This document shows, one piece after another, positions 45,412 through 56,494 of a stretch of DNA of 64,000 bases (positions are counted from its first letter, which is position 1; each line of letters opens with the position of its first letter). The position numbers and the translations under genes were made by a program. This DNA comes from Mycobacterium sp. 1274761.0 (lineage in GTDB: Bacteria > Actinomycetota > Actinomycetes > Mycobacteriales > Mycobacteriaceae): the NCBI RefSeq assembly GCF_001668615.1, contig NZ_LZMC01000112.1:56945-120944 (forward strand), written 5' to 3'. The notes under the pieces were generated by a model. The model did no database searches. It saw only the letters and a list, made by a program, of their open reading frames with translations, and was not told the DNA's origin.

Positions 45412-46445
45412 TGGACTTTGATGGCATCCTGCTGCTGTCGTTCGGCGGCCCGGAGGCGCCCGAGCAGGTAATGCCCTTCCTGGAGAACGTGACTCGCGGC
45501 CGCGGCATCCCGGCAGAACGGCTCGCCGCGGTCGCCGAGCACTACCTGCATTTCGGCGGTGTGTCACCGATCAACGGCATCAACCGCGCACTGATCGAGC
45601 AGCTGGCGGCAGAACTCGCCGAGCGCGGGCTCGAGCTGCCGGTGTACTTCGGCAACCGCAACTGGGAGCCGTACGTCGAGGATGCGGTGATCGCCATGCG
45701 CGACAACGGGATTCGCCGCGCAGCGGTGTTCACCACATCGGCATGGGCTGGTTACTCCAGTTGCGCCCAGTACAACGAGGACATCGCCCGCGGTCGCGCC
45801 GCAGCGGGCGATCGCGCCCCCGAGCTGGTCAAGCTGCGGCAGTACTTCGACCATCCGCTGTTCATCGAGATGTTCGTCGAGGCGGTCGCCGCCGCCGAGC
45901 AGACCCTGCCCGCCGAGCTGCGTGACGAGGCCCGGCTGGTGTTCACCGCGCACTCCGTCCCGCTGTCGGCCCGTTCCCATTGCGGCGCCGACCTTTACGC
46001 TCGCCAGGTGGCCTACGCCTCGCGGCTCGTGGCCGACCGCGCGGGATATGCCGACCACGACCAGGTGTGGCAGTCGCGGTCGGGTCCGCCGCAGGTGCCG
46101 TGGCTGGAACCCGATGTGGCTGACCATTTGTCGGCGCTGGCCGAGGCCGGCACAAAGGCCGTCATCGTCTGTCCGATCGGTTTCGTCGCCGACCACATTG
46201 AGGTGGTCTGGGATCTGGACAACGAACTGCGCCAACAGGCCGACCAACTCGGGGTGGCGTTCGCCCGCGTGTTGACACCCAACGCCGACCGCCGCTTCGC
46301 TCAACTGGCGCTCGACTTGATTGACGAGCTTCGCGACGGCCGTGAGCCGTCACGCGCCGAAGCGCCCCCCGGCCTGGATTGCCCACCGGCATATGGCTTT
46401 TCGGTCGACGGGGCGCTATGCACGCCCGAATGCGGAAAGCCCTGA
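45411..46445 (+). CDS. hemH: Ferrochelatase (coproporphyrin ferrochelatase type)
   Basis: Iron chelatase of haem synthesis, 344 residues (Rv1485, hemZ/cpfC). In actinobacteria the enzyme inserts Fe(II) into coproporphyrin III. LSFGGPEAPEQVMPFL at the N-terminus, HYLHFGGVSPINGIN, FTAHSVPLSARS with the metal-site His, and CPIGFVADHIEVVWDLD. Cysteines in SSCAQY, GLDCPPAYG and ALCTPECGKP fit the [2Fe-2S] cluster reported for actinobacterial ferrochelatases. It overlaps inhA by one base. Confidence 0.96.
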   Translation: MDFDGILLLSFGGPEAPEQVMPFLENVTRGRGIPAERLAAVAEHYLHFGGVSPINGINRALIEQLAAELAERGLELPVYFGNRNWEPYVEDAVIAMRDNGIRRAAVFTTSAWAGYSSCAQYNEDIARGRAAAGDRAPELVKLRQYFDHPLFIEMFVEAVAAAEQTLPAELRDEARLVFTAHSVPLSARSHCGADLYARQVAYASRLVADRAGYADHDQVWQSRSGPPQVPWLEPDVADHLSALAEAGTKAVIVCPIGFVADHIEVVWDLDNELRQQADQLGVAFARVLTPNADRRFAQLALDLIDELRDGREPSRAEAPPGLDCPPAYGFSVDGALCTPECGKP

Positions 46446-46450
46446 CGCCG

Positions 46451-47305
46451 TCAGCGCCACGCCGAGTTCAGGATCGCGCTGACCGCGGCCAGCCGCGCCG
46501 AGCGCACCACCGCGGCCAGCGGCCGCAGCGCCTCGTTGGCGATCTGCGCCTCCGATGAACTCTGCAGACCGATCGGCATCAGACCCGAGCTGACGGTGAC
46601 GATCGCGTCGATGTGCGCGGCGTTCTCCAACACCCGCAGCGCACGCGACGGGGCATGATCGGGCGCGCGGTGCAGGCCGGTGGCCTCCATCACCTCTTCC
46701 ACGAGCCTGCGCGGATCGGCGACGTCCATGCTGCCCACCTCGGCGCGCAGCGCGCCCAGCGCCTCGGCGGCCGAGCGAACCGCCGAGCGCAGCGCCAATT
46801 CCGCCTCCCCGAGGTCGATGTGCGCGGCGACCGGTGCGGCGGGCATCGAATACACCGTCCAGCTGAGTCCGGACAGTTCGGCGTCGTCGGAGTCGTCGAA
46901 GGACTCGGAGTCATCGTATTCGAAGTCAGGCACCAACCCGATCGGCTGCGCCGACGGCCCGCCGTCGACGACGATCGCTTCGGCCGCGGCCACCGCGTCG
47001 CGCTGAAATTGCGTGCCCGCAGGCAGACCGCGGACGTCGCCGGGCACGGGAAGGACCACGGCGATGGCCGGCACGCCGGCAGGCGGCCCGGCCGCGGTAC
47101 GCAGCGTCTGCAGTAGCGACATGGTTCCCGAGTGGTTCACATCAGGCCAGGGCAGGCCGGTGCTCCCGGCCGCGACGGCGTCATACGCCGTCACCGAATG
47201 CCTTGGCGCCCATTGCGATAGCGCGTCAAGGACGTCGTCGGGCGCGGCGGCTCCTGCGAGCCAGGAATTGGCCCACACCGACAGCGAAACACTAGGGCAC
47301 CACAT
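46451..47305 (-). CDS. Conserved mycobacterial protein (Rv1486c-like)
   Basis: Protein of 284 residues, Ala-rich, without transmembrane segments or a recognised catalytic motif. A central acidic patch (FEYDDSESFDDSDDAE) is notable. It is equivalent to Rv1486c by its place between hemH and the nfeD-like gene. It converges with hemH, 5 bp apart. The ATG at 47305 lacks a Shine-Dalgarno sequence; TACACT lies 9 bases upstream, so a leaderless transcript is possible. Function unknown. Confidence 0.85.
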   Translation of the reverse strand: MWCPSVSLSVWANSWLAGAAAPDDVLDALSQWAPRHSVTAYDAVAAGSTGLPWPDVNHSGTMSLLQTLRTAAGPPAGVPAIAVVLPVPGDVRGLPAGTQFQRDAVAAAEAIVVDGGPSAQPIGLVPDFEYDDSESFDDSDDAELSGLSWTVYSMPAAPVAAHIDLGEAELALRSAVRSAAEALGALRAEVGSMDVADPRRLVEEVMEATGLHRAPDHAPSRALRVLENAAHIDAIVTVSSGLMPIGLQSSSEAQIANEALRPLAAVVRSARLAAVSAILNSAWR

Positions 47306-47364
47306 GATGCTCGCAGTGTAGTTGTTCGCCGCTTTAGAGGCGGCCCACGCGCTAGGCTCGCGGC

Positions 47365-47796
47365 ATGCCCGTTGCGCTGATCTGGCTGGTCGCGGCGCTG
47401 GCTCTCGCCGGAGCTGAAGCCCTCACCGGCGACCTGTTTCTGCTGATGCTCGGCGGGGGCGCCCTGGCGGCCGCCGGGTCCAGCCTCCTGTTCGACGACT
47501 TGTGGATTCACGGGGCGGTGTTCGCCGTCGTGTCGGTGCTGCTGCTGGTTCTGGTCCGGCCGGCGTTGCGGCGGCATTTCCAGTCGGGCCCGGGGCTGCC
47601 GGACCGCCCGCAAGAGCTCGAGGGCAAGAGCGCGCTGGTGCTCGACCGGGTCGCGCGGCACGAAGGCCAGGTGAGACTCGATAACGAGGTCTGGACGGCG
47701 CGGCCCTTCAACGACAACGATGTCTACGAACCTGGCGATCATGTCACCGTCGTGCGTATCGACGGCGCCACCGCCGTGGTCCAGAAAGTCGTCTAG
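47365..47796 (+). CDS. NfeD-like membrane protein
   Basis: Membrane protein of 143 residues (Rv1487-like): hydrophobic helices at residues 2-65 (LIWLVAALALAGAEAL, LFLLMLGGGALAAAGSSLL, HGAVFAVVSVLLLVLVR), then a soluble C-terminal OB-fold-like domain (LVLDRVARHEGQVRL, WTARPF, GDHVTVVRIDGATAVV). The short NfeD form lacks the ClpP-like protease domain. It precedes an SPFH-domain gene by 32 bp, the normal NfeD-SPFH pairing, and probably supports membrane microdomain function. Confidence 0.9.
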   Translation: MPVALIWLVAALALAGAEALTGDLFLLMLGGGALAAAGSSLLFDDLWIHGAVFAVVSVLLLVLVRPALRRHFQSGPGLPDRPQELEGKSALVLDRVARHEGQVRLDNEVWTARPFNDNDVYEPGDHVTVVRIDGATAVVQKVV

Positions 47797-47828
47797 AGAA
47801 CACTGGGCAACCAGGGAAGGAACCCGTC

Positions 47829-49067
47829 ATGGAAGGTGCCGTCGCCGGGCTGGTCCTCGTCGGTGTATTGGTGATCTTCGCGGCCATCGTTGTTGCGAAG
47901 TCGGTCGCGTTGATCCCGCAGGCCGAGGCCGCCGTCATCGAACGGCTGGGTCGCTACAGCAAGACGGTGTCCGGACAGCTCACGCTGCTGCTGCCGTTCA
48001 TCGACCGGATCCGGGCGCGGGTGGACCTGCGCGAGCGTGTGGTGTCGTTCCCGCCGCAGCCGGTGATCACCGAGGACAACCTGACGGTGAACATCGACAC
48101 CGTCGTCTACTTCCAGGTCACCAACCCGCAGGCGGCGGTCTACCAGATCAGCAACTACATCGTCGGCGTCGAGCAGCTGACCACGACGACGCTGCGTAAC
48201 GTCGTCGGCGGCATGACCTTGGAGCAGACGCTGACCTCCCGCGACCAGATCAACGCCCAGCTGCGGGGGGTGCTGGACGAGGCGACCGGCCGCTGGGGGC
48301 TGCGGGTGGCGCGTGTCGAACTGCGCAGCATTGACCCGCCGCCATCCATCCAGGACTCGATGGAAAAGCAGATGCGCGCCGACCGCGAGAAGCGCGCGAT
48401 GATCCTCACCGCCGAAGGCACCCGCGAGGCGTCGATCAAACAGGCCGAGGGGCAGAAGCAGTCGCAGATCCTGGCCGCCGAGGGCGCCAAGCAGGCCGCG
48501 ATCCTGGCGGCCGAGGCCGATCGTCAGTCACGCATGCTGCGTGCCCAGGGCGAGCGCGCGGCGCAGTACTACCAGGCGCAGGGTCAGGCCAAGGCGATCG
48601 AGAAGACGTTCGCCGCGATCAAGGCCGGCCGCCCGACGCCCGAGATGCTGGCCTACCAGTACCTGCAGACCCTGCCGCTGATGGCCAAGGGCGAGGCGAA
48701 CAAGGTATGGCTGGTGCCCAGTGATTTCGGCGCGGCGCTTCAGGGGTTCACCAAGTTGCTCGGCGCACCCGGCGACGACGGCGTGTTCCGCTACCAGCCG
48801 TCGCCGATCGATGACGACCTGCCGAAGCCGGAGGACGACTCCGACGAGGTAGCCGACTGGTTCTCCACGGAGACCGATCCCGCGATCGCGCAGGCCGTCG
48901 CGAAGGCGGAGGCCGAGGCGCGTGCACCGGTCCAGGGCGCCATCGGCTCGGCGCCGACGAACTCCACTGCGCCCGTTCAGTATTCGCAGCAGACACAACA
49001 GCCGATCCACCAGCAGCCGCCGCAGGCGCCGCCGGTGGGCCGCCACGGCGGCAACGTGGAGCTGTAG
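47829..49067 (+). CDS. SPFH/stomatin-like (prohibitin-homology) protein
   Basis: Membrane-anchored SPFH protein of 412 residues (Rv1488-like). One N-terminal helix (GLVLVGVLVIFAAIVVAKSVAL), the stomatin core (IPQAEAAVIERLGRYSKT, DNLTVNIDTVVYFQVTNPQAAVYQI, LRNVVGGMTLEQTLTSRDQIN), and a long coiled coil rich in Ala, Glu, Gln and Arg (residues about 185-265). The C-terminus is a disordered, Gln/Pro-rich tail. AGGAA lies upstream of the ATG. Expected to oligomerise at the inner membrane with the NfeD-like protein. Confidence 0.93.
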   Translation: MEGAVAGLVLVGVLVIFAAIVVAKSVALIPQAEAAVIERLGRYSKTVSGQLTLLLPFIDRIRARVDLRERVVSFPPQPVITEDNLTVNIDTVVYFQVTNPQAAVYQISNYIVGVEQLTTTTLRNVVGGMTLEQTLTSRDQINAQLRGVLDEATGRWGLRVARVELRSIDPPPSIQDSMEKQMRADREKRAMILTAEGTREASIKQAEGQKQSQILAAEGAKQAAILAAEADRQSRMLRAQGERAAQYYQAQGQAKAIEKTFAAIKAGRPTPEMLAYQYLQTLPLMAKGEANKVWLVPSDFGAALQGFTKLLGAPGDDGVFRYQPSPIDDDLPKPEDDSDEVADWFSTETDPAIAQAVAKAEAEARAPVQGAIGSAPTNSTAPVQYSQQTQQPIHQQPPQAPPVGRHGGNVEL

Positions 49068-49078
49068 CGGCTGACCGC

Positions 49079-49819
49079 TCAGCGGGTGGCCGTGGCCTCT
49101 TCGGTTGTGGGCGCTCTGTCGGCCGCGTGATGGCGCGGGTACGCGCGGATCTCGTAGACCAGGCCGGCGACACCCAGACCGGCGGTGAACAACGAGACGG
49201 CGATCAGCAGCGGGTTGATGTGGTTGGTCAGCGCGTCGCCGAGAACGACGACCGCGGCGGTGCCCGGCAGCAGCCCGGCCAGCGTCGCCCACGTGTAGGG
49301 CACCACCCGCACGGCCGATGCAGCCGCGGCGTAGTTGAGCACTGAAAACGGCACGGCCGGGATCAACCGCATCGACATCACCGTCAGCCAACCGCGCTGG
49401 CGCAGCCGGGTATCAAGGCTCTTGAGCCGCGGGTGGGGGACCAGTCGCTCGAGCCGCCAGCCCGCCGCGCGAACCAGCAGCAGCGCGAGCAACGCGCTGA
49501 CCGCGCTGGCGACGACCGCGATCGCAATGCCCAGCCACGGGCCGAACAGCAGGCCCGACGCCAGCGTGAACGCCGTGCGGGGGAACGGAAAAACGGTGAC
49601 GACGATGTGCGCGGCGAGGAAGGCCAGCGGCACCCACGGGCCGAGCGATGAGGCCCAATCCCGCAGCTCCACCGCGCCGGGCCGCGGCACCAGAAACAAC
49701 ACTGCGACGAGGATCACAATCGTCGTGGTGATGGCGGTCAGCTGGCGACGGGGGATTTGTTTGGCCGTCGAGATCACCGCAGCGCTCAGCGCGGCGAGTG
49801 TGCTGACGACGGACTTCAC
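49079..49819 (-). CDS. TVP38/TMEM64 (DedA-superfamily) membrane protein
   Basis: Polytopic membrane protein of about 246 residues (Rv1491c-like) with a VTT-domain pattern: a first helix after IPRRQL, then VFPFPRTAFTLASGLLFGPWLGIAI, MRLIPAVPFSVLNYAAA and further helices. The family is linked to lipid scrambling or uptake. I place the start at the GTG at 49819, which has TAGTCT 8 bases upstream; an in-frame GTG at 49843 would add 8 residues. The C-terminal tail is hydrophilic. Its 3' end is 11 bp from the SPFH gene's stop (convergent). Confidence 0.87.
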   Translation of the reverse strand: MKSVVSTLAALSAAVISTAKQIPRRQLTAITTTIVILVAVLFLVPRPGAVELRDWASSLGPWVPLAFLAAHIVVTVFPFPRTAFTLASGLLFGPWLGIAIAVVASAVSALLALLLVRAAGWRLERLVPHPRLKSLDTRLRQRGWLTVMSMRLIPAVPFSVLNYAAAASAVRVVPYTWATLAGLLPGTAAVVVLGDALTNHINPLLIAVSLFTAGLGVAGLVYEIRAYPRHHAADRAPTTEEATATR

Positions 49820-49923
49820 GTCTACTAAGACTACGGCCCGCACGCTGATCCCTGTCCCCGCGCCGAGCGCGAGTCGGCTGCCCGGCGCCCGCTGGCCCTA
49901 TGGTGATCATTTAGCCTAAAGAC

Positions 49924-51768
49924 GTGCAGGAATCGGGCTTGGCTGAATCACGGCAGCAATGGCGCTCGGCGGTTGCGGGCGTCTTGGCGAAATCAACTCG
50001 GCGCGATCCGGCCGACCTGCCCCCCGAACCCGAGACCCTGCTCGATTCGCCGACCTATGAAGGCTTTGCCATTCGGGCGCTGTACACGAGCCTCGACGCG
50101 TTGCGGGAACCGCCGCTGCCGGGCGCGTGGCCGTTCGTCCGCGGGGCCGATGGGCTGCGCGACGTCAAGTCGGGATGGAAGGTCGCCGAGGCGTTTCCCG
50201 CGCCGGGCCAGAAGGCCGTTACCGACGGCAACGGCGCGGTGTTGGTCGCCCTCACAGAAGGGGTGAGCGCGCTCGTGCTGCGCGTGGGCGCGGCGGGCGG
50301 CGTCCCGGCCGGCGAACTCGACCGCTTGCTCGAGGGCGTATTCCTCGATCTGGTCCCGGTGATCCTCGAAGCGGGTGCGGACTTCGTCGCCGCCGCCGAC
50401 GCGCTGCTGCCGCAATTGACCGGCATGGACGACGAGCAGTGCGCGCGGTTGTCGATCGATCTCGGTTCCGACCCGCTCACCGCACCGTTGAGTCGACGCG
50501 CCGCGGCCGACCTCGCCGATGTCGTCGCGACCGCGCAGAAGGTCACCGAGTATGCGGGCGGCGTGCGGGCCATCACCGTCGACGGCCCGGCCCTGCACAA
50601 CCTCGGCGCGAACGCGGCGTGGGAGCTGGCAGGGGCAGTCGGGGCGGGCGTTGCCTACCTGCGGGCGCTGGGTGAGGCCGGACTCAGCACGGCGGATGCG
50701 TTGCGGCAGATCAGCTTCCGGCTGTCGGCAGACGACGACCAATTCATGACGATCGCCAAAGTGCGAGTGTTGCGCCGGCTGTGGGCCAGGGTGGCCGAGG
50801 TGGTCGGCGAGCCCGACGCCGGCGCCGCCCTGGTACATGCGGTCACGTCGCTGCCGATGATGTCGCAGCGGGATCCGTGGGTGAACATGCTGCGCACGAC
50901 GGTGGCCGCCTTCGGCGCCGGTGTGGGCGGCGCGGACACCGTCCAGGTGCTGCCCTTCGATGCGGCCGTACCTGGTGGATTGCCCGGCACGGCAGCAAGT
51001 TTCGCGCGTCGCATCGCTCGCAACACGCAGCTGCTTCTGTTAGAGGAGTCGCACCTCGGTCAAGTGCTCGACCCTGCGGGCGGATCGTGGTTCGTCGAGG
51101 ATCTCACCGAGCAGCTGGCGGCAAAGTCGTGGGAGCACTTCCAACAGATCGAGGCCAAGGGCGGGTTCGCCGCCGCCAGCGAATTCGTCGCCGCCCAGAT
51201 CGCCGAGGTGCGCGACCGGCGCATCGACGACATCAACCACCGCCGCAAGGCGCTCACCGGTGTCAACGAATACCCGAACCTCGCCGAAGCGCCACTGCCT
51301 CACAGAGATTCGATCAGCGCCGTTGCGCGGTACGCCGCAAGCTTCGAAACGTTGCGGGACCGCTCCGACGCGCATCTGACCGCGACAGGGTCGCGGCCGA
51401 AGGTTCTGCTGCTGCCGCTGGGACCGCTGGCCGAGCACAACATCCGAGCGACTTTCGCCGCCAACCTGCTCGCCTCGGGCGGCATCGAGGCGGTCAATCC
51501 GGGGCCCGTCGACGCGGCCGGCGTCGCCGACGCCGTATCGGCCGCCGATGGGCCGGCCGTCGCCGTCATCTGCGGCACCGATGCCCGGTACGGAGCAGAA
51601 GCGGCCGGCGTGGTCGATGCCGCGCGCAAGGCCGGCATCACGCGGGTGCTGCTGGCCGGCTCGGAAAAGGCCGTGGCTGAAGCGGATTCGAAGCCCGACG
51701 ACTACCTGACGGCCAAGATCGACGCCGTCGCCGCCTTGTCGGACCTGCTCACCCGATTGGGGGCCTGA
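49924..51768 (+). CDS. mutA: Methylmalonyl-CoA mutase small subunit MutA
   Basis: Non-catalytic beta subunit (614 residues) of the B12-dependent mutase that interconverts methylmalonyl-CoA and succinyl-CoA in propionate metabolism. The TIM-barrel region shows SRRAAADLADVVATAQ and ARNTQLLLLEESHLGQVLDPAGGSWFVE. The C-terminal Rossmann-like domain lacks the DxHxxG cobalamin-ligand motif, as expected for the small subunit. The GTG start is followed by an operon: mutB begins one base after the stop and meaB follows. Rv1492 equivalent. Confidence 0.95.
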   Translation: MQESGLAESRQQWRSAVAGVLAKSTRRDPADLPPEPETLLDSPTYEGFAIRALYTSLDALREPPLPGAWPFVRGADGLRDVKSGWKVAEAFPAPGQKAVTDGNGAVLVALTEGVSALVLRVGAAGGVPAGELDRLLEGVFLDLVPVILEAGADFVAAADALLPQLTGMDDEQCARLSIDLGSDPLTAPLSRRAAADLADVVATAQKVTEYAGGVRAITVDGPALHNLGANAAWELAGAVGAGVAYLRALGEAGLSTADALRQISFRLSADDDQFMTIAKVRVLRRLWARVAEVVGEPDAGAALVHAVTSLPMMSQRDPWVNMLRTTVAAFGAGVGGADTVQVLPFDAAVPGGLPGTAASFARRIARNTQLLLLEESHLGQVLDPAGGSWFVEDLTEQLAAKSWEHFQQIEAKGGFAAASEFVAAQIAEVRDRRIDDINHRRKALTGVNEYPNLAEAPLPHRDSISAVARYAASFETLRDRSDAHLTATGSRPKVLLLPLGPLAEHNIRATFAANLLASGGIEAVNPGPVDAAGVADAVSAADGPAVAVICGTDARYGAEAAGVVDAARKAGITRVLLAGSEKAVAEADSKPDDYLTAKIDAVAALSDLLTRLGA

Positions 51769-51769
51769 A

Positions 51770-54109
<2,340 letters not shown>

Positions 54110-54122
54110 CCCGCCCGCGGGA

Positions 54123-55103
54123 ATGGCCGACACACACGACCTCGCCGCCGCGATCAGAGATCGCGATCGCTCAGCGCTGCCGCGAGCCATCACGCTCGTC
54201 GAATCGACCCGCGCCGATCACCGCGAGCAGGCACAGCAGCTCCTGATGGAGTTGATGCCCGAAGCGGGCAACGCCATGCACGTTGGCATCACCGGTGTGC
54301 CGGGCGTCGGCAAGTCGACGACGATCGAGGCACTGGGCATGCACCTCATAGAACAGGGGCACCGGGTGGCGGTGCTCGCCGTCGACCCGTCGTCCACGCG
54401 GACCGGAGGCTCGATCCTCGGCGACAAGACGCGGATGCCGAAGCTCGCCGTGCACCCCGACGCCTACATCCGGCCCTCGCCGACGTCGGGCACCCTCGGC
54501 GGGGTCGCGCGGGCCACGCGGGAGACCATCGTGCTGCTCGAGGCGGCGGGCTTCGACGTGATCCTGGTGGAAACGGTCGGCGTCGGGCAGTCGGAGGTCG
54601 CGGTCGCCAACATGGTCGACACGTTCGTGTTCCTGACCCTGGCGCGCACCGGCGATCAGCTGCAGGGCATCAAAAAGGGCGTCCTCGAGCTTGCTGACAT
54701 CGTCGTAGTGAACAAGGCCGACGGCGAGTACGCCACCGAGGCCAAGGCGGCCGCCCGCGAACTGTCCGGTGCGATCCGGCTGATCTACCCGCGCGAAACA
54801 CTTTGGCGCCCACCGGTTCTGACGATGAGCGCGATCGAAGGCACCGGCCTGGCCGAGCTGTGGGACACGGTGCTCAAACACCGCCGGGTACTCACCGAAG
54901 CGGGGGAGTTCGAGGCCCGTCGTAACAACCAGCAAGTGGACTGGACGTGGTCGATGGTCCGCGACACCGTGCTCGACCGAGTGGTGAACAACCCCGACGT
55001 GCGCAAGATCCGCGCCGATGTGGAGCGCCAGGTCCGCGACGGCGAACTGACGCCCACACTCGCCGCCCAACGAATTCTCGACGCCTCCGCCGGGCGGTCC
55101 TGA
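54123..55103 (+). CDS. meaB: MeaB/ArgK-type GTPase, methylmalonyl-CoA mutase chaperone
   Basis: G3E-family P-loop GTPase of 326 residues that protects and reloads the B12 cofactor of methylmalonyl-CoA mutase. Walker A is GVPGVGKST; switch regions include DPSSTRTGGSILGDKTRM and ETVGVGQSE; the base-specificity motif is NKAD. It lies 13 bp after mutB, consistent with the mutA-mutB-meaB operon (Rv1492, Rv1493, Rv1496). Older annotations call it an ArgK-type lysine/arginine/ornithine transport kinase, which the context does not support. Confidence 0.95.
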   Translation: MADTHDLAAAIRDRDRSALPRAITLVESTRADHREQAQQLLMELMPEAGNAMHVGITGVPGVGKSTTIEALGMHLIEQGHRVAVLAVDPSSTRTGGSILGDKTRMPKLAVHPDAYIRPSPTSGTLGGVARATRETIVLLEAAGFDVILVETVGVGQSEVAVANMVDTFVFLTLARTGDQLQGIKKGVLELADIVVVNKADGEYATEAKAAARELSGAIRLIYPRETLWRPPVLTMSAIEGTGLAELWDTVLKHRRVLTEAGEFEARRNNQQVDWTWSMVRDTVLDRVVNNPDVRKIRADVERQVRDGELTPTLAAQRILDASAGRS

Positions 55104-55215
55104 GGCCGAAGGTTGCTGTTCGATGGAGTGTCGGCGTTGTTGACGTGCGAAGCGACAACTTATTGGTAACGGCGAGTTTATTTGCCGGGGTTGCAGGTAA
55201 ATTAGATCCATTGTG

Positions 55216-56487
55216 ATGCACTCTGACAGCGGGGAGCGCAGCGCGGCACTCCCACACGGTGTCCAAGGCGCGGCCGACCCGCACTTCGCCTGTGCGGTAC
55301 GAACCTTCGCTGCGATGTTCCCCGGTCCCCGATTCGGCGGAGGGGCGCTGTCGGTCTATCTCGACGGTGAGCCCGTTGTCGACGTGTGGACGGGGTGGTC
55401 GGATCGGCGCGGCACCACGCACTGGTCGGCCGACACCGGTGCCATGGTGTTCTCGGCCACCAAGGGCATGGCGTCGACGGTCATTCACCGACTCGCCGAT
55501 CGCGGCCTGATCGACTACGAGGCGCCGGTCGCCGAGTACTGGCCCGAGTTCGGCGCCAACGGCAAGGCCAAGATCACCGTCCGCGACGTGATGCGGCACC
55601 GCGCCGGGCTGTCCCACCTCAACGGCGCCACCAAGGCCGACTTGATGGACCACCTCAAGATGGAGGAGCGGCTCGCCGCCGCGCCGGTGAACAAGGTCCT
55701 CTACGGCAAGGGTGCCTACCATGCGCTGACGTACGGCTGGTTGATGTCGGGTCTGGCGCGGTCGGTCACCGGCAAGGGCATGCGGCAGCTGATCCGCGAG
55801 GAGCTCGCCGAACCGCTCAACACCGACGGCCTGCACCTGGGTCGTCCGCCCGTCGACGCGCCCACGAAGACGGCGCAGATCATCATCCCGCAGGGCACCA
55901 TCAGGAACGCGCTGCTGGGCAATTTCGTACCGAAGCTCGCCGCGATGCAGTGGTCGGCCGGCGTCGGAGCGCTGTACTTCCCCGAGATGGTCTCGGTCGT
56001 GCAGGGCGACACCCCGTTCCTCGACGGCGAGATCCCCGCCGCCAACGGCTCGGCCACCGCACGTGGCCTGGCGAAGATGTACGCGCCGCTGGCATGCGGC
56101 GGCTGGGTGGACGGAAAGCAGTTCCTGTCCGGGGAGCTGACGGCCGGCCTGGTCGGAAAGCCCAACCTGCAGCCCGATCGAAACATCGTGTTTCCCATGG
56201 CATTTCACCTCGGTTACCACTCGATCCCGCTGGGGAACCTGATGCCGGGCTTCGGCCACGCGGGTCTGGGCGGCTCCATCGGGTGGGCCGACCCGAGCAC
56301 CGGCTTGTCCTTCGGCTATGTGCATAACCGGCTGCTCACCCCGTTCGTGCTGACCGACCAGGCGGGCTTCGTCGCGACGGCGGCGTTGATCCGGCGGGGC
56401 GCCGCGGCGGCCCGCAGGCGTGGCTACCGGCCGGTGCCGGCGTTCGGTGCGCCGTATGCCCCCGAACCGAGGCCCGTGGCCGGCTGA
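55216..56487 (+). CDS. lipL: Beta-lactamase-fold esterase LipL
   Basis: Serine hydrolase of 423 residues of the class C beta-lactamase/esterase family (Rv1497). The catalytic SxxK is SATK in MVFSATKGMAST, the Tyr motif is in GAYHALTYGWL, and the third motif lies in FGHAGLGGSIGWADP. No signal peptide is seen. The start is ambiguous: GTG at 55213 directly precedes ATG at 55216 and neither has a Shine-Dalgarno sequence; an AT-rich element (TAAATT, 55197-55202) lies nearby. The 3' end is 7 bp from that of ndh (convergent). Confidence 0.9.
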   Translation: MHSDSGERSAALPHGVQGAADPHFACAVRTFAAMFPGPRFGGGALSVYLDGEPVVDVWTGWSDRRGTTHWSADTGAMVFSATKGMASTVIHRLADRGLIDYEAPVAEYWPEFGANGKAKITVRDVMRHRAGLSHLNGATKADLMDHLKMEERLAAAPVNKVLYGKGAYHALTYGWLMSGLARSVTGKGMRQLIREELAEPLNTDGLHLGRPPVDAPTKTAQIIIPQGTIRNALLGNFVPKLAAMQWSAGVGALYFPEMVSVVQGDTPFLDGEIPAANGSATARGLAKMYAPLACGGWVDGKQFLSGELTAGLVGKPNLQPDRNIVFPMAFHLGYHSIPLGNLMPGFGHAGLGGSIGWADPSTGLSFGYVHNRLLTPFVLTDQAGFVATAALIRRGAAAARRRGYRPVPAFGAPYAPEPRPVAG

Positions 56488-56494
56488 AGCGGTC